Assembly: GCF_910592395.1 (NCBI RefSeq)
Contig: NC_088314.1
Location: forward strand, 18,620,070 to 18,684,069
DNA: 64,000 nt
Reading direction: 5' to 3'
Source of the DNA: Lineus longissimus
Lineage: Eukaryota; Nemertea; Pilidiophora; Heteronemertea; Lineidae
The notes beneath the pieces are model-generated. The model was given only the letters and a program-made list of their open reading frames with translations. It was not told the origin of the DNA and did not search any database. Positions 1 through 13,416 of the stretch are shown here, piece by piece. The first letter of the stretch is position 1. Each line of letters starts with the position of its first letter. A program made the translations under genes and the position numbers.

Positions 1-3000
1 GGAGAAGAAGAGACTGTTACAAACGTCACAGCCCTCCACTTGGCCGTGGTGCACAACTCTGAGTTCCTCTGCAACATTCTCCTGAAATACAATGCGAAAA
101 TAAACATTCAGACTTCTGAGAAATCATCCCCACTCTTGCTCAGCATTTCTGAAAATAATTTGAAAGTTGGGAAGCTCCTGCTTGAGCATGAAGCAGACGT
201 CAACGTCAACAATGGTGCTCCACTTTTTACAGCTGTCCGGAAAAAATATCTGGACTTTTGTAATCTTCTCTTGCAACAGCCAGATATTTTGCTTGAATGT
301 CGGAACACATTTTGGGAAGGGGATAGCCTACAACCTAAGCGGTATGAAATGACGCCCCTACATTTGGCTGCTTTGAACGGAATGAAGGCCCTTGCCAACA
401 AGCTTCTCGACCTTGGTGCTGATGTCAACACAAAGATGTCTCCGAAAGGTTGGTATGACAGCAGAACCTCTCTATTCAGGAGACCCTTGGGACCGAATAG
501 TGCTGTCCTTAATAGGGAGGTATCCTAATAAGAGAGGTCAAATTGAATGGAAACTACCAATTTGGGTCTAAAACTAGTGTCCTTGATAGAGAAAATGTCC
601 TCTGTAAGAATTTACCTATTTTAAAGTTTATCTTTGTCGCCGTTTCAGAGGGTCTCGCACCATCGATCAACCTTCTGCACACACTTGCATCAAGTCTCCC
701 AGACGACACCTCCCTACTTGAGAGAATCGTGGAGGCTGGATGCCCCATTGATGAGCAGACGTCAGAAGGAAGAACTCCCCTCTCAATAGCAGTGCAAATG
801 TCTCATCATAGCCTTGTGAATTTCTTCATAGAGCAGGGTGAGTTTTTTTCTCATCTTATTTTAGATTCAAATTTCAAATTTTGAATAAAGGGTTTTTTAG
901 GTCTTTAATGCCAAAACAATAAGTTTTTGTAAAATTGAGTAAATATTTTTTAAGGTGCCGACATCAATTTGGCGGACCAGCATGGCTACACTCCACTTCT
1001 CACTGCCGCTGATCTGTCTCATCCTAGCACGGAGGTGGTGGAGCTGCTCATCAAAGGAGGCTGCGATGTAGATCGCGTTTTAGACGTGGAACATGGTGGT
1101 AAGCTTTCTGGCTTAAGATGCAGGGCCTGTTTGCTAGGAGTAACTAAGGATTGACCATAGGCACTGCCATTTTGACTAGATCTCGAAATCCTAAGGCAAT
1201 TAGAACGCCTTCAAAATGAATTGAATGCCCATCTAAAACAAAGGAGGCTCTTCTCTAGAAAACAAAGAAGAGATTCCCACCCTTGAAATTGGCGTTCTCT
1301 TCATTTTGAAGGGAAGTTCCACTGTACTTTGAATGAGATGTAAAATGAATAAAATATTGGAAGTCTCTGGTGGACACCTTCTACACTTTCTAACACCAAT
1401 CTTTCAGGCTTTGCTGCGATTCATCTAGCCATCGCGAGACGGGAGATAAAAATAGTGAAACTCCTCATCGAAGGTGAATGTGATGTCAACAAACTAACAT
1501 CCGGTCCTTACTTAACCGTCAACTTGATAAAAGCCACACCCCTAGTGATTGCGATTCGGGAACTGCAGGGTGATGATCTGGATGAAGTCGTCGAACTCTT
1601 GCTCAAGAAGGGTGCCGATATTTCTCTGTGTTATGAGACTAGTGGTGGGGATGAAATCCCCTCGTATGGAGACCAAGACCAAGAGATTGACGGGACGCTT
1701 CAGCTTACCCCGCTGCATGCTGCCGTGTTTCATGATAGGGTCAATGTTATTCGAACCCTTATTCGGTGAGTTTTGTACTAAATTTAATCTGTGAATTTTT
1801 TTTCGGGGTTTTTTATTTTTGCGATTTTCGTGAATGTATAATCAAACGGAAATTTAAAAAGTGTGAAAATTATAACACTAATACATTAACCATTGGCAGC
1901 AATTGTGATATTTAGACAAGAGAAGGGTGTCTTATGCTGAGTTGGGGAAGGGGCCGATTGATATTATCCTATTATTTGCTTCTGGGTACCGTTCAACTAT
2001 TTTTCTTTCCACAGACATGGCGCCAGTGTCAATGCTCGGAGTCCCACTGGCGTCCCATTGACACCACTCTCTATGGCCCTACGGGAAGAAAATTTTGAAG
2101 TGGCCAAACTACTGGTAAAGAAAGGGGCAGACGTGAACCCAATTTTTGACGAGCCATTCTCAAATTATCAAGGTCTTGAAAAATATCCCTTTCACCACGC
2201 TATTGCTGTTAACGGGCCATCTCTCCTGGAAATGCTGGATCTTTTGGCAGATTTTGGTGCCGATGTCTTCAGTTTATGCGCTCTACCTGATAAGGAAGTA
2301 GGCCCAATGACGGCACTGTCGCTGGCATGCGCCCAGGAATGCGAACCCAGTACCGATCATCCGGTGCAAAAAGTCATGAGAATCGGAGCAGACGTGAACG
2401 CCTACTCTCCGGCTTCAGCAGGCCTCCCTCCGCTTACGACATTTCTGCAAACGAAATCGGCAGTGTGTGATGTCGACTTAGAGGACTTAGAAATATTACT
2501 AAAACACGGAGCAGACCCTAACAGAACAAATGACAAGAGGGAGGGCTACAAAAATCAAAACCCGCTGAATATCGCTGCAGAATATGGAGATTATGGTTTT
2601 GTTCCACCTCTGATAAAAGCCGGCGCCGACGTTATGATGCCCCTGATTGACGAAGTATTGGATACTGAAGTTCTCCCAGCATTCCACATTCTGTTCCACG
2701 AGTTTAACGACAAGAGTAAAATGCTGTTCTTCAATCATGGTACTGATATCAACTTCTCAGGTAATGTTATTTGTTATTTTAAATCCTGGCTTTTTTTATG
2801 AATGACTCTGCCACAAGGTGATTTAAAGAGTCCGCAGGTCGCGTTAAAAATCGGTCGAAGTTCTGTAGAACCTCTCTCTTAAGGACACCCCAGGACTGAC
2901 AATGCTGTCCTTAATAGAGAGGTGACTTAATTAGAGAGCACAAAATGAATGGAACAACCAATTTGGGACCAGTTTCCTTAATAGAGAGGTGTCCGCTTAG

Positions 3001-6000
3001 GGAGGTTGTACTCTATTAAGGTCAGCAGTTTTGGTCCCAAATTGGTTGTTTCAATTCAATTCGACCTCTCTAATCAGGACATCTCTCAATTAAGGACAGC
3101 ACTTATCAATCCCGAGGGCGACTTAATAGAGAGGTTCTACTGAAGTAAGATGTTCAGTGTTGTTATAGTTCTAATGATATTTGTAAACTTTAGTAATAAC
3201 TTTTATTTAGGACATCGCGGCTTCAACATCTTAAATTACGTCGCGAAAGACGTCTCGGATGATGGCATGGTCGAGCATCTCTTGAAATTGGGAGCAGATG
3301 TCAATCAGGAAGCAATATTTGCAGAAAATAACGGGGACGATTCGCCCGAAATCATGCTGATGGCACCGATCCACATGCTACTGATGCGCGGATGGGGCTG
3401 CGAAGAAGTCGCCGACCAATTTATCAAGAGTTCGGGCAATGTGAACATGGCCTGTTTTGTTGACCAGGTGAACATTTTGTTTGTTTTGAAATACGTGTAT
3501 GATCTTTGTTTACATCTAGATTGATACTACAAACTTTGAAGCGTCAAGATAGGCTCCAGCCTGCGTGTGTTTATACCGTAATGAAAATGTCATGATGTTC
3601 CGGCCACTGTTGCATACTGTTTGCAGATGCAGTAGAACCTCTCTATCAAGGACACCCTCGGGACTGACAAGTGCTGTCCTTAATGGAGAGGTGTCCTGAT
3701 TCGAGAGGTCAAATGGAATGGAAACAAGCAATTTGGGACCAAAACTACTGTCCTCAATAGAGAGGTTGTCCTTAATAGAGAGGTGTCCGCTAAGGGAGGT
3801 TCCACTGTAAAAGTTGCACACTCGAAGCATTGAGTTTCTTGTTCTTACATATAGGTGGAGCTGTCAGTATTGATGTTGTGTATGATGGTGAATGATAGTG
3901 TTCTGGCCGAGAAGCTGATACGGTTTGGAGCAGACATCAACTTCCAGGATCCAGTGCAAGGTAAGGAATCAAGTTTTTGCTTGTATGAGAGAGAAAGGTC
4001 ACGTTACCTGTCCCATCATCTTATCACTGACCAGCTCTGCAAGTTGGAATGCCTGTCTGTGTCTCAGCAAGTTGGGAAACTGATACGCCAGAGTGAAAAC
4101 AAAATTTCTTATTTACAGGACAGACAGCTCTTTTCCTTGCCATTGATGACCGTGATTACGCATGCTTCCAAGTGCTAATGGATGCTGGATGCGACGTCAA
4201 CTTGCAGACGAACCTCGGCATCACACCAGTGATTCAGGCGACGATGATGGGCGATATCGAAATGGTACGGAGCCTGATTGGTGCAAACTGCGACGTCAAT
4301 GCTACTTGTGTGTCTACTGGTGAACCAGATGATGATGATGATGATGACAATGGTGATAGTGGTGGTGGTGGTGACGATGGTGATGATGATAATGATGATG
4401 ATGGTGGTGCTTCTACTGATGATAATGACAATGATGAAAATGAGGATGATGATGATGATGATGATGGTGTTGATGGTGATGCAGAAGAAGAATTCTGTAA
4501 TGATGCGACTGCACTACATCAGGCAGCCGAGTTGGGTCATACCAAAATCGTCAAGATGCTACTTGAGGTATGTCGTGCGTATTAGTGCAGTATCTAGTTA
4601 GTACCACTTATATCCTAGCTCGACACTAGAGTAGTGTAATGTCGCACGGCAAAGTACATGTCATGAATATAAGTGTGCCTAAGATCACCTCATCCTATTG
4701 CATGTTTGTTTCGGACTTGCATAATTTCACCGAATCGATCATTCTTATTCTAGGCGGGTGCTTGGATAGACGCAAGGGAAACCCACAAAGGTTCGCCAGG
4801 CTTCACGCCCCTGCACTGTGCCGTTGTGGGCGGCCATTGGGATATCGTTAGTGTCCTGGTTGAAGCTAAGTGCAATATAAACGCCCAGACAGAGGAAGGG
4901 ATGACAGTACTTCATCTCGCTGTGAAAGAGAACAATATGCAGATGGCAAAGTTCCTAAATGATATTGGAGTCAACCCCACGATCAAAAATAAGGTAAAGT
5001 TAAATACCAGTTCAGGTCAAAATTGATTATCTGTGGAAATATAAACAGATTTTTTGACTGTGATGTACAAAAAGTGGAAATTCTTTCTTACAACTTGATG
5101 AGAAAAAAATACCACTGGCAACACTGATTCCTACTATTGGCATGATAAGATACGTTCAGTCAAACCCTGGCCTCAGAGGGTGGCAGACACTCTGACAGGC
5201 ACTGCTGCAGTCGATTTCCATTTCCTGGTGTTGGTTTGGTTTGCTGGGAACCTGCTGACAAATTACGCCTCCATGATTCTTTAAGCCGAGGACAGACTAC
5301 CGTCTATTGCTCACCAAGATCAAAAACAGATGTAGGGTCACCTGGCAAGTCACTCTTGTAAAGGGCTTGAAAGAGTTAAAAACAAAACCTCTTGTTTACA
5401 TTTTCCTTGCTCAAAACAGTTGGTGAACCATTCTACCTAAAGTAGCCCCCCTCTGGTGGCAATCTTGGCGAAAATATAGAACTCCCCACCAACTCACCAA
5501 GACTGGGTGAGAGTATCTAATTTCATTGGCCAAGTGAATTGCCGGCCCATTCACATATGACAAGACATCTGCAGTCAATTAAATTAATCACCATTGGCGA
5601 ATTTTATTTGGTAGTCTGTCCTTGCCTTTACAGCACCATGTAGACTTACCACGGTGCTTCAGACAGCCAAGTGGGCAATCCATTCTTTCGGGGACACCCT
5701 ATATAATTTCATGTCCTCTTTTCAGAGTGGACAACTTGCGTCCGCATTATCCAAAACAATGCACTTCACACAGGAGCTCGTGAATTTCGAAGTGAAGTGG
5801 GCGTACCATCACAATCGGCCGTCACTGCAACGCAAACGCCTCAGCCTGCATCAACGACTGAGTATGCAGAATCTTGGATTGTTTGGGATGAATACACCGA
5901 GAGACGTGAAGGTGTCAGAGGGGACTGGGGCAAGAGGCGAGGCACCTGAAGGGATGGAGGATGCGTCGACATCAGCGCAGGCTGGAGAATTGGAAGAGCA

Positions 6001-6070
6001 GGAGGAACCTGAAGGGGACCCTAATCAACAGCCTGATGATGTTTTAGAATATTTTGATGACGATGACTGA
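1..6070 (+). CDS. Ankyrin-repeat protein, 3' part (10 exons)
   Basis: Exons: 1-448, 649-837, 955-1098, 1408-1765, 2015-2760, 3211-3467, 3855-3960, 4119-4567, 4754-4993, 5726-6070 (stop TGA 6068-6070). Every junction has GT/AG and matching phase; the lengths sum to 3,282 nt, 1,093 residues plus stop. The 5' end lies outside the window. The product is a long run of ankyrin repeats, seen as recurrent TPLHLAA, LL-x-GAD-VN and TALHQAAELGH motifs, so it is probably a protein-binding scaffold. Exon 8 inserts about 55 mostly Asp/Gly/Asn residues between two repeats. The last exon leaves the ankyrin fold: a basic stretch (RPSLQRKRLSLHQRL) is followed by an acidic tail ending in DDDD. No signal peptide, membrane segment, death domain or kinase domain is visible in the part present. 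I do not recognise the specific family. Introns 1, 5 and 6 carry TA-flanked repeats. Confidence 0.9.
458..605 (+). repeat. TA-flanked inverted-repeat family, copy 1
   Basis: Degenerate copy beginning AGCAGAACCTCTCTATT. It fills 148 of the 200 bases of ankyrin intron 1 and begins 9 bases after the splice donor. It contains the family core (TAGAGAGGTGTCCT-like blocks and a CCAATTTGGG block). Confidence 0.8.
1153..1310. repeat. Inverted-repeat element in ankyrin intron 3 (partial)
   Basis: This intron segment matches, with divergence, a better preserved element at 19089-19304 and a half copy around 42475-42555. The shared end reads GACCAT, then a stretch like CCTAAGGCAATTAGAAC. The right inverted repeat is cut short here. 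Confidence 0.55.
2867..3146. repeat. TA-flanked inverted-repeat family, two copies tail to tail
   Basis: A forward copy (about 2867-3005) is followed at once by a reverse copy (about 3006-3146), so the pair can fold on itself. Both lie in ankyrin intron 5. The outer ends read CTGTAGAACCTCTC and GAGGTTCTACTG. Confidence 0.85.
3628..3810 (+). repeat. TA-flanked inverted-repeat family, copy in ankyrin intron 6
   Basis: Near full-length copy. It runs from CAGTAGAACCTCTCTATC to GGGAGGTTCCACTGTA and ends 44 bases before the acceptor of exon 7. Confidence 0.88.
4329..4490 (+). repeat. Coding GAT-type trinucleotide repeat
   Basis: An imperfect GAT/GGT/AAT triplet tract lies inside exon 8 of the ankyrin gene and stays in frame. 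It encodes an acidic Asp-rich linker with Gly and Asn, placed between the GANCDVN end of one ankyrin repeat and the start of the next (NDATALHQAAELGH). The linker would loop out of the solenoid. Its length is likely variable between individuals. Confidence 0.85.
5283..5633. repeat. Short inverted-repeat element in ankyrin intron 9
   Basis: Ends read GAGGACAGACTACC on the left and GGTAGTCTGTCCTTG on the right, about 350 bp apart. No coding capacity is seen, so a non-autonomous DNA transposon is the likely explanation. I could not read a clear target duplication. Confidence 0.5.
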
Positions 6071-6745
6071 TCGGACGATGTCCGCAACGATTACTTATGT
6101 GATTCGCTACCCTGGACCTTTGGACTTTATCTCCTCCAGCATGTTCTGAAAGTGAATCTCAGTCATCATCTGCTATCTGTGATATTTTTTGCTGCCTCAG
6201 CTATATTTATGCAAGCGCTTTTAGATATAATAATAGCGTACTCCTTGTGGGAATTTTCCACCAATTGTTTAGAAATTATCTCTTAAGTTTCTATCTTCTA
6301 CATCAATATCTTAAATATATTTTAGAATATACTGTGATATGTTTGTTTATCTGTACATTCTAGTGGCTAGGTTTTTTGAAACACCCTGTAGGTGTGCTAG
6401 GCCCTCTGAGTAGATACCTGAGCACCTAACAAGAGGGTAGCACCAAGGATGGATTAGACTTCTTTCTTCTTCTTCTTCAGCGTTCGCTCTGCACTTGGAG
6501 GGGTCATTCTCCTAGGAGTAATCCTCCTCCAAGGCGGGATGAGCGTATCTTGCGTGTGTCTTTCATTACCTTGAATATATTTTTCTATTTTTTTCAAAAC
6601 GACCTTATTTGTTAATTCATCAATATAGTGCCATACAATGTATGTTTAGAAGGTTTTTTGCAATGTGATCATGCTGCTTGTTTCCTAGAATTGAAATTGT
6701 CAATAACTATTTTTGATATTCAATAAAGTTTTATTGTAGTTAAAG
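6071..6745 (+). other. Ankyrin gene 3' UTR with poly(A) signal
   Basis: The stop codon is followed by AT-rich sequence with AATAAA at 6722-6727 and T/GT-rich sequence after it. This is the first well-placed canonical signal. A SINE tail fragment (about 6465-6565) lies inside this presumed UTR. Confidence 0.55.
6465..6565 (-). repeat. SINE 3'-end fragment
   Basis: A CTTCTTCTTCTTC run followed by GCACTTGGAGGGGTCATTC and CCTCCTCCAAGGCGGGATGAG is the reverse complement of the end of the tRNA-headed element at 55735-56145. Only the tail part is present. Confidence 0.65.
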
Positions 6746-6831
6746 CAAGACAGTATCAATAATTGTTGTTTAAAAAAACTTCTTCAAGAAAAGGACAAAA
6801 TGCTCTAGTTTCTCCAATCTCCACACTTTGA

Positions 6832-7490
6832 CCCAAGTACTCCTCCAAGTCCTATACTTGAAAGCGACCCAAGTCTACCAGGTCTGATGAAATAATCTTC
6901 AAGAGGACATGAGACTGCAGCTCTAAATCCATTGCAAAGGGTACTGATGCCGTCTTGTATAAGTTCCATGCTTGGACAAGCATACTTGCACCAAGTACTC
7001 TTCCAAGCCCCATACTTGAAAGAGACCCAAGTCTACCAGTTCTGATACAATAATCTTCAAGAGGACATAAGACTGCAGCTCTAAATCCATTCCAAAGGGT
7101 ACTGATGCCGTCTTGTATAAGTTCCATGCTTGGACAAGCATACTTGCACCAAAGTATGGTCTAGTCCAATAATGGGACGCAACCCAAGTATACCCTATTT
7201 GATGCGACAATCTTCAAGAGCACATTGAGACTACCGGCAGCTCTAAATCCATTGCAAAGGGTTGCTGTCCTGTATGCAACTTCCATGCATGGATAAGCAT
7301 ACTTGCACCCAAATATGGTCTAGCCCAATACTTGGATGCAACCTAAGTATACCATGTTTGATGTGACAATGAGACTGCACCTCCAAATCCATTGCAAAGC
7401 GTCCTAATGCTGTCCTGTACCATACTTTGACCCAATGCAAGCATAACAACTGCACTAGGGCATTGTGTATAACTGCATTTCTATTTTCCT
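6832..7490. repeat. 158-bp satellite, about four units
   Basis: Units recur with landmarks such as GCAGCTCTAAATCCATT near 6917, 7075 and 7238, and a diverged fourth near 7375. Spacing is about 158, 158 and 143 bases. The array lies between the convergent 3' ends of the ankyrin gene and SSADH copy A. Short open frames here only reflect the repeat. Confidence 0.85.
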
Positions 7491-7575
7491 GAGCCACCAC
7501 TTAATACGAACGGTGTACCCCTTAAACACAAAGAAAACTCATCAATCATATATATACAAATAATCATAATATTGT

Positions 7576-7581
7576 TTTATT
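7576..7581 (-). terminator. Candidate poly(A) signal of SSADH copy A
   Basis: TTTATT on the + strand gives AATAAA on the - strand, about 590 bases past the stop codon at 8170. The stretch 7500-8169 has no other gene signal and is probably the 3' UTR. Confidence 0.4.
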
Positions 7582-8169
7582 TCACTCTATTTCCATAACA
7601 TATACATGTACATTGCAATTAAGTTCAAATCGGCCATCATTAAACAAGTTCATTATTCAGATTCACACAAGACAGTCAATTTTCAGTGATAAAGTCGGCT
7701 GTCCTAGAGATTTCTACCAGAGGCCCAGAGCTTTGAGGTCAGGATGGTGTCCTTTGGCCAGTATTCTCTATTTTTCACCAGGGAGTAAGTCTGATTGCTC
7801 CAGTAAAAACAACCGTGGAGCCAAATTGACAGATACATAGAACACAGAGTTGATGCATCTTGCCTATACAAGTTTCAGTGTTTCTAAGCTAGAACTCATG
7901 AATAGGTAAATATATAGATATCACAGAATATATTCATGAGAAGTGTCTACCATATTTTACCTATTATAAGAAAATCTATCATCATTGTCTAAGAGAATGA
8001 AGAATATTAATAAATGCATACACCGACACTACATATTCACCTGTCACCAGTTCCGAGGTAGAATTTTTTTAGATCTTAACTTAATATATTCCTTAAAAGT
8101 ATTCACTTTTTGTTTTCACGATAGAGGCATAGTTTACATTTACAATTGTATTCACGAGATTTAACTTCA

Positions 8170-11100
8170 TCAAACAGACCCAAAGCACATGTATTTGATT
8201 TCTGAATATTCGTCCAAGCCATATTTCGACCCTTCTCTGCCAAGACCAGACTCCTTCACACCGCCGAATGGCGCTTCCACAGTTGAGATAAGACCCTCAT
8301 TGATTCCGACCATACCCACTTCGAGGCCTTCTGCTACCCGCCAAATCTGCCCAATGTCGTTGGAGTAAAAATAACCTGAAGCGGAAAAAAATATAACCGT
8401 AATAAAATTCTCTTTCTTGAGAACAATGGTGTTGGTCTCAAATTGGCTGTCTCCCTGCAATTTGACCTCTCTAATCAGGACACCTCTATCAAGGAGAGCA
8501 CTTGTCAGTCCCTAGGGTTTCTTTAATAAAGGGGTTCTACTATACTGGTACGTGGCCTTGAGACAGTCGTGGATGAACAGATTATCTTACCAGCTAATCC
8601 ATGCTCACAATCATTGGCAAGTGAAAGGACTTCCTCTTCTGACTTGAACCTGTAACATAAAACAAGGATTTTTATTTTCACATTTTGAAGAAAATATTTG
8701 AAAACCTTTTCTATAGAAAGCAGATTTGTGGTTCACATCCATTGTGGTGCAATTTCCAGGGAGACTTCTAAATAAAGTTCACGAATGGACAGGGTCTCTT
8801 ATTGGCCATGGGCCAAACGAAATAGGCCTCAGTTTTCGTATGTCTCAGGGCCAACTCCCCAATGCCTCAAATGACTTACTTTATGATTGGGGCCATAGGA
8901 CCGAATGTCTCTTGGTGCATACACAGCATATCATCAGTCACACCAGTTATGAGGGTGGGCTCGAAGAACTGCGGGCCCATAGGATGTCTCTTGCCACCCA
9001 AGACCACTGTGGCACCCTTCTTTGTGGCATCATTCACTTGGTTCTCAACCTAAAAATAATCACCTTTTAACATCAGAGAATTTGTCTGAAATATCCAGGC
9101 AGTAGTCTCAAACCGAATTTAAACCAGGTCACTATATATTTCCAGCAGAACCTGACAAGTTACATAAAAATGTCAAAATATAGTTGGCATTCCCCAAGAT
9201 AAGGGATTTTGGAATGCGGTAGCAAGCACTGCCCCCCCCCCCCCTCCACCAAAGATTTCATATGAATCTTTGGCCAACCAAAACCAGAAGGCTCAAAATG
9301 ATGCTACGCTACAAACCTTGTCCGCTGCGCTAAGATTGATTAGAGGTCCCTGAGTCACTCCGGCTTCCATGCCATTACCGACTTTCAGATCTTTACGCAT
9401 AACCTCGGCCAACTTGGAGACGAATACGTCATGGATGCCTTCCTGAACGAAAATTCTGTTGGCACATACGCACGTCTGAAAAACACACAATAGAACGCAT
9501 TTTAAAAACATTTCCATATCCTAATATACTACCACACAAACGGTACAGTATCCGATTATTTTGCGCGCTTGGAAGGCTATCTTACTTTGCACCATTAGCA
9601 GCTATTACCTTTATGCAGCCCGGGAGGCAAATTTCCAAATTTAACCCTTCCTGTAATATTTTCGTTCCCCTTGAGCTTTTTGTTCTGCATTCTATAAACA
9701 GCGCACTTTTTACACATTCTGGGAAATCACATGCTCTCATCTGTACCTGCGACATTATGCCAAAAAGCGGCTATGAGCGCCGACAGGGGAGGCAACAATT
9801 CCTACCTGTCCGCTTGCTCTGAACTTGGACGTCATAGCGCCAATGACGGCCTGATCAACATTCGCCGAGTCAAATACTATAAATGGAGCATTCCCGCCGA
9901 GCTCGAGGCCGACCTTTTTCACAGTACTGGCAGACTGCTCCAATAACATCTGAAAGAGAAATAAGACGATTTCAATCCCGGTGAATTTGATTATTTATTG
10001 AGCTGGAAATTCGCTTTAAACAGTGGTTGAATTTATTGCCTTTCAACATACCTTTCCAACGGCAGACGATCCAGTAAATGACAGAGCTGCCACCAGGGGG
10101 CTCTTACACATTTCCCGACCCACCGCATCAACATTTGCTCGAGAGCACGTCACAACGTTGAATACACCTGGAGGGATTCCAGCTTTTTCTGCAAGCTAAA
10201 AAGGCAAGAGAAGCTACATAAATACTATTACCATTACCATGAATTATTTATATTTTGTAACTTGTTGCCCGGCGGTAGGTTGTCAAAGGAAGGAGAAAAA
10301 CGTTACAATGGTGTTCTGGTCAATGAATTCCTGGAGATTTCCAGGCAGAGTCAATACTATAGAACTCTTCATTCATAATTCAAGCAGGCTGCATAACTCT
10401 GGACTATCGCTTGAACGCAACTCAAAATCACGTTGACCTACCTCGCATAAAGCCAGAGCGCTGTAGGGCGTCTCTTCAGCAGGTTTGATAACGACCGTAC
10501 AACCAGCCGCCAGCGCTGCTGCAGCCTTCCTCGTGATCATAGCATTCGGGAAATTCCACTGGAATATAAACAGATATCGGTGAGGACAAATGCTGGGGTG
10601 GTTTGTGGCAACAGTATGAGGTCAATATTCATCTAGCATCATAATCATATGATGAACAACTAACGAACTTTGTCAAATCATGGGAGTAGACCATTTTCAA
10701 TCATTGCAGCTTATGCGCCGTGCAGACAAGTGATTTAGATTGCTGCAACCTGTGATTATAGTCACTGCAATGAGGAACATATAACGTTACAGAGGCTTTT
10801 ACAACTGCAAAGCACTTCGCAAACAGGCTATTACCCCTGGTGCGACCAGCCATGATGTGACGATTGATCGCAAGTGATCAATCAGTGGCCGCCTCACAAC
10901 TACAACTGCCAAGCCACATCCCAATCGCAACGATAGAAATCGCTCATCTGCGTAGTGCTCCAGTCTTACCGGTGTGATCATGGCAGCCACTCCCACAGGC
11001 TGTCTGATTGCAATAAGTCTTCGACTGGCCACAGGCGTGGGGATGTAATCCCCATAATTCCTCCGTGCTTCCTCGGCGAACCATTCGCAAAAACCGGCAC

Positions 11101-12628
11101 CGTACCCAATTTCGCCCATTCCCTCTGCAACTGGCTTGCCCTGACAAAAAGGAAGTTGACAACAAAATATGACCTGCTCAGACGTCATTTTTCCAGGTGA
11201 CAACGTCACCCCGGGCGGCTTGCATGAATCACTTCTTCTTCTTCTTCTGCGTTCAACCTGCCTAAACTACAACTTCAGTCCTCTGGCTGAGAATAAGCGG
11301 CTTGTTGTTTCAACGTCATGCTATGTTCCCCACAGTTTTCTCTCGACATTGCTGTCAGCGGGCCAGAACTTCCGTCGCACATCCTGGTGCAGGGGATAGT
11401 CTTGTAGGATGTGGTCTGGTGCATGAATCACGAATTCTGCGATTTTCGCAGTGACATTATTTATTGTTTTGTTTATCATTATCATGATATTAAATGACAA
11501 AATGTTGCAACTGTCAGTTCATCTTTGAAACTCCTTATATCTGACCAGCGTCTTAACTGAAAAAACCATTTTACCATTTCGGCTGTGATCAATTTTCCGA
11601 GTGCCTCTTGCTCTTCCATCATCAAGTTGTACCATTTCTTCAATAGAATACTCCTCTCCTGAAATTTTGAAGAAAAACTTCTCAAAATTTATCGTAATCT
11701 ATGCAACACTTTATCCAGAAAGTTAGTGGAAGACACCTCACAACAGCAGGTCTGCATTTCAGTTCAAGAGAAATAACGGTCTTGCTCCAAACTTGTGAAA
11801 TCATGGGGGCCTCTCCCATCTCACAGTACGTCGAAACTTTTCACGCTTGTGCGAGGAATATATATAGTGCTGAATCTTACATGACCCAGTGCCTTGACTG
11901 TGTATACTAGTCACCTGAAGATGGCCAATTTAACCCCCCTGCTCCTGCCTATAGTCCCCTTTTAACATACCTTTGCTGTCGTCTTTTTCCAAGACTGGAA
12001 GGCCGTGTGCGCATCTTGAATGGCCTGTTTAGTGTCTGAAGCATCCATGTCCGGGACGGTACCAAGTACCGCATCTGTGGCCGGGTTAGTCACTGCGAAT
12101 GAACAATTTGTTATTGAGATTGATCGATAAATAAAGCTGGGACGATGTCAAGGAAAAATATACAAAATGACATGATTTTTGTCAATCGACCATTTTCACA
12201 TGCGACTTCATTTGCCCTCTTCATTCTCATACATTAACTTATTGATGCAAAATGTAGGCCTACTGCATGTCTTCACAAGTCTTAACTTCCAAATGATAAC
12301 AATAAAATGCATCGAATTTTGGTACTTATAGTAATTGGATACCTGTCTACAAACGGCAAAGGTGAAATTTACATTTGGTAGGTATATATTTACACAATTG
12401 GAGCTTTTCAAATTCAGTTACAAACTTCAAATTTCAAATTTTCAACGAACGGCATAGAACTTTAAACATCAAACCTTGAAATGTCTTCCCACTGAATGCA
12501 GACACCCATTTTCCATTGACGAATGTCTTGTCCTTGATGAAAGAAGTGTACGTCCTCTTCTGCGCGGCTTTCATGATTCTCAACGGCGAGAATAGGTGGC
12601 GAGCGAAATTTGTGTGGAAGAGTCGCAT
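8170..12628 (-). CDS. ALDH5A1: Succinate-semialdehyde dehydrogenase, copy A
   Basis: Exons in transcript order: 12628-12475, 12092-11971, 11658-11575, 11140-10970, 10558-10442, 10195-10052, 9949-9806, 9475-9317, 9049-8880, 8649-8591, 8375-8170. All splice sites are GT/AG, phases match, and the sum is 1,530 nt for 509 residues plus stop. Family knowledge: the enzyme oxidises succinate semialdehyde to succinate with NAD+ in mitochondria, the last step of the GABA shunt. The start gives an Arg-rich, acid-free N-terminus ([13 protein letters not shown]), as expected of a mitochondrial presequence. Key residues seen: general base Glu280 (LELGGNAPF), catalytic Cys314 and neighbouring Cys316 (GQTCVCANR, the redox-switch pair of human SSADH), carboxylate-binding Arg187 (MITRK), Arg308 (SKFR) and Ser472 (GLISTVE). 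It looks fully functional. It sits about 2.9 kb downstream of copy B, same strand. Confidence 0.96.
8415..8535 (-). repeat. TA-flanked inverted-repeat family, partial, SSADH-A intron 10
   Basis: Partial copy ending GGGGTTCTACTATA. It occupies more than half of the 215-base intron 10, leaving about 40 bases to the acceptor and about 55 to the donor. Confidence 0.75.
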
Positions 12629-13416
12629 GGATGAACAAACGATACAAATGTTCTGCAATGAAACAGAAGACAGAATGGATCTAGTGACAGTAGTGTGTCC
12701 CTCTGCGGATAAGAAATTTAATTCCTTACTCGGTACAAGGCAGTCCAACGTTATCAGCACTTTCAGCCTCAATCCCTGTGTGATTTTCAAACAGTGTGAA
12801 TCAGCATGTTCCCAATCATGCCTATAGATCTAGGCCTATAGGCCACAGTCATCGTAAGCTGTGGATACAGTACAGGTCAAGGTTGGACCTGTATCCACAA
12901 TCAGTCCTATCTTGAGATTCATCAACCTTTTAGAAGAAGTTTGTTTGAGCTGACCAGTCATTTGTTTCACCTGGAACAGAGGGTCACAGTGGCTCAGGCC
13001 TATGGCATTTTCTGAGTTGGCTTAGGCCTTCTGACGTGTTCCGATTGTGCGTATTTGTTTTGGCTCAGATTCGTCTTCTTCGAAAAGGTCTATTGAGTCA
13101 TTGATGCACAGGGTCAGGGTCATGCAGTGCACCAGTAGGCCCTTGGCATATTCCCATATTTATTGTTTACTAGGCACCAGGATCGAAGGTCTTCTCTGCC
13201 CACCCGTATTAATATTAACCCATATTTTGCGTCAACGTCAAGTCCCTGTGACAGAAAGATGCACCCCAGAGATCCCAAAAAATCCCACACACCACCAGTA
13301 GCAGTACACACCACATAAACATAGAACATGTTGCTTTGGCCTGGGCCGGGGTTTGGGCATGTGACTTTGGGGGTCCCTCAGCTCACAGAGTCTATTTGTG
13401 AAGGACTCTATGATCC

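Noticed and set aside
3516-3830. 104-codon open frame on the - strand
   Set aside because: Again a translation of the TA-flanked repeat, within ankyrin intron 6.
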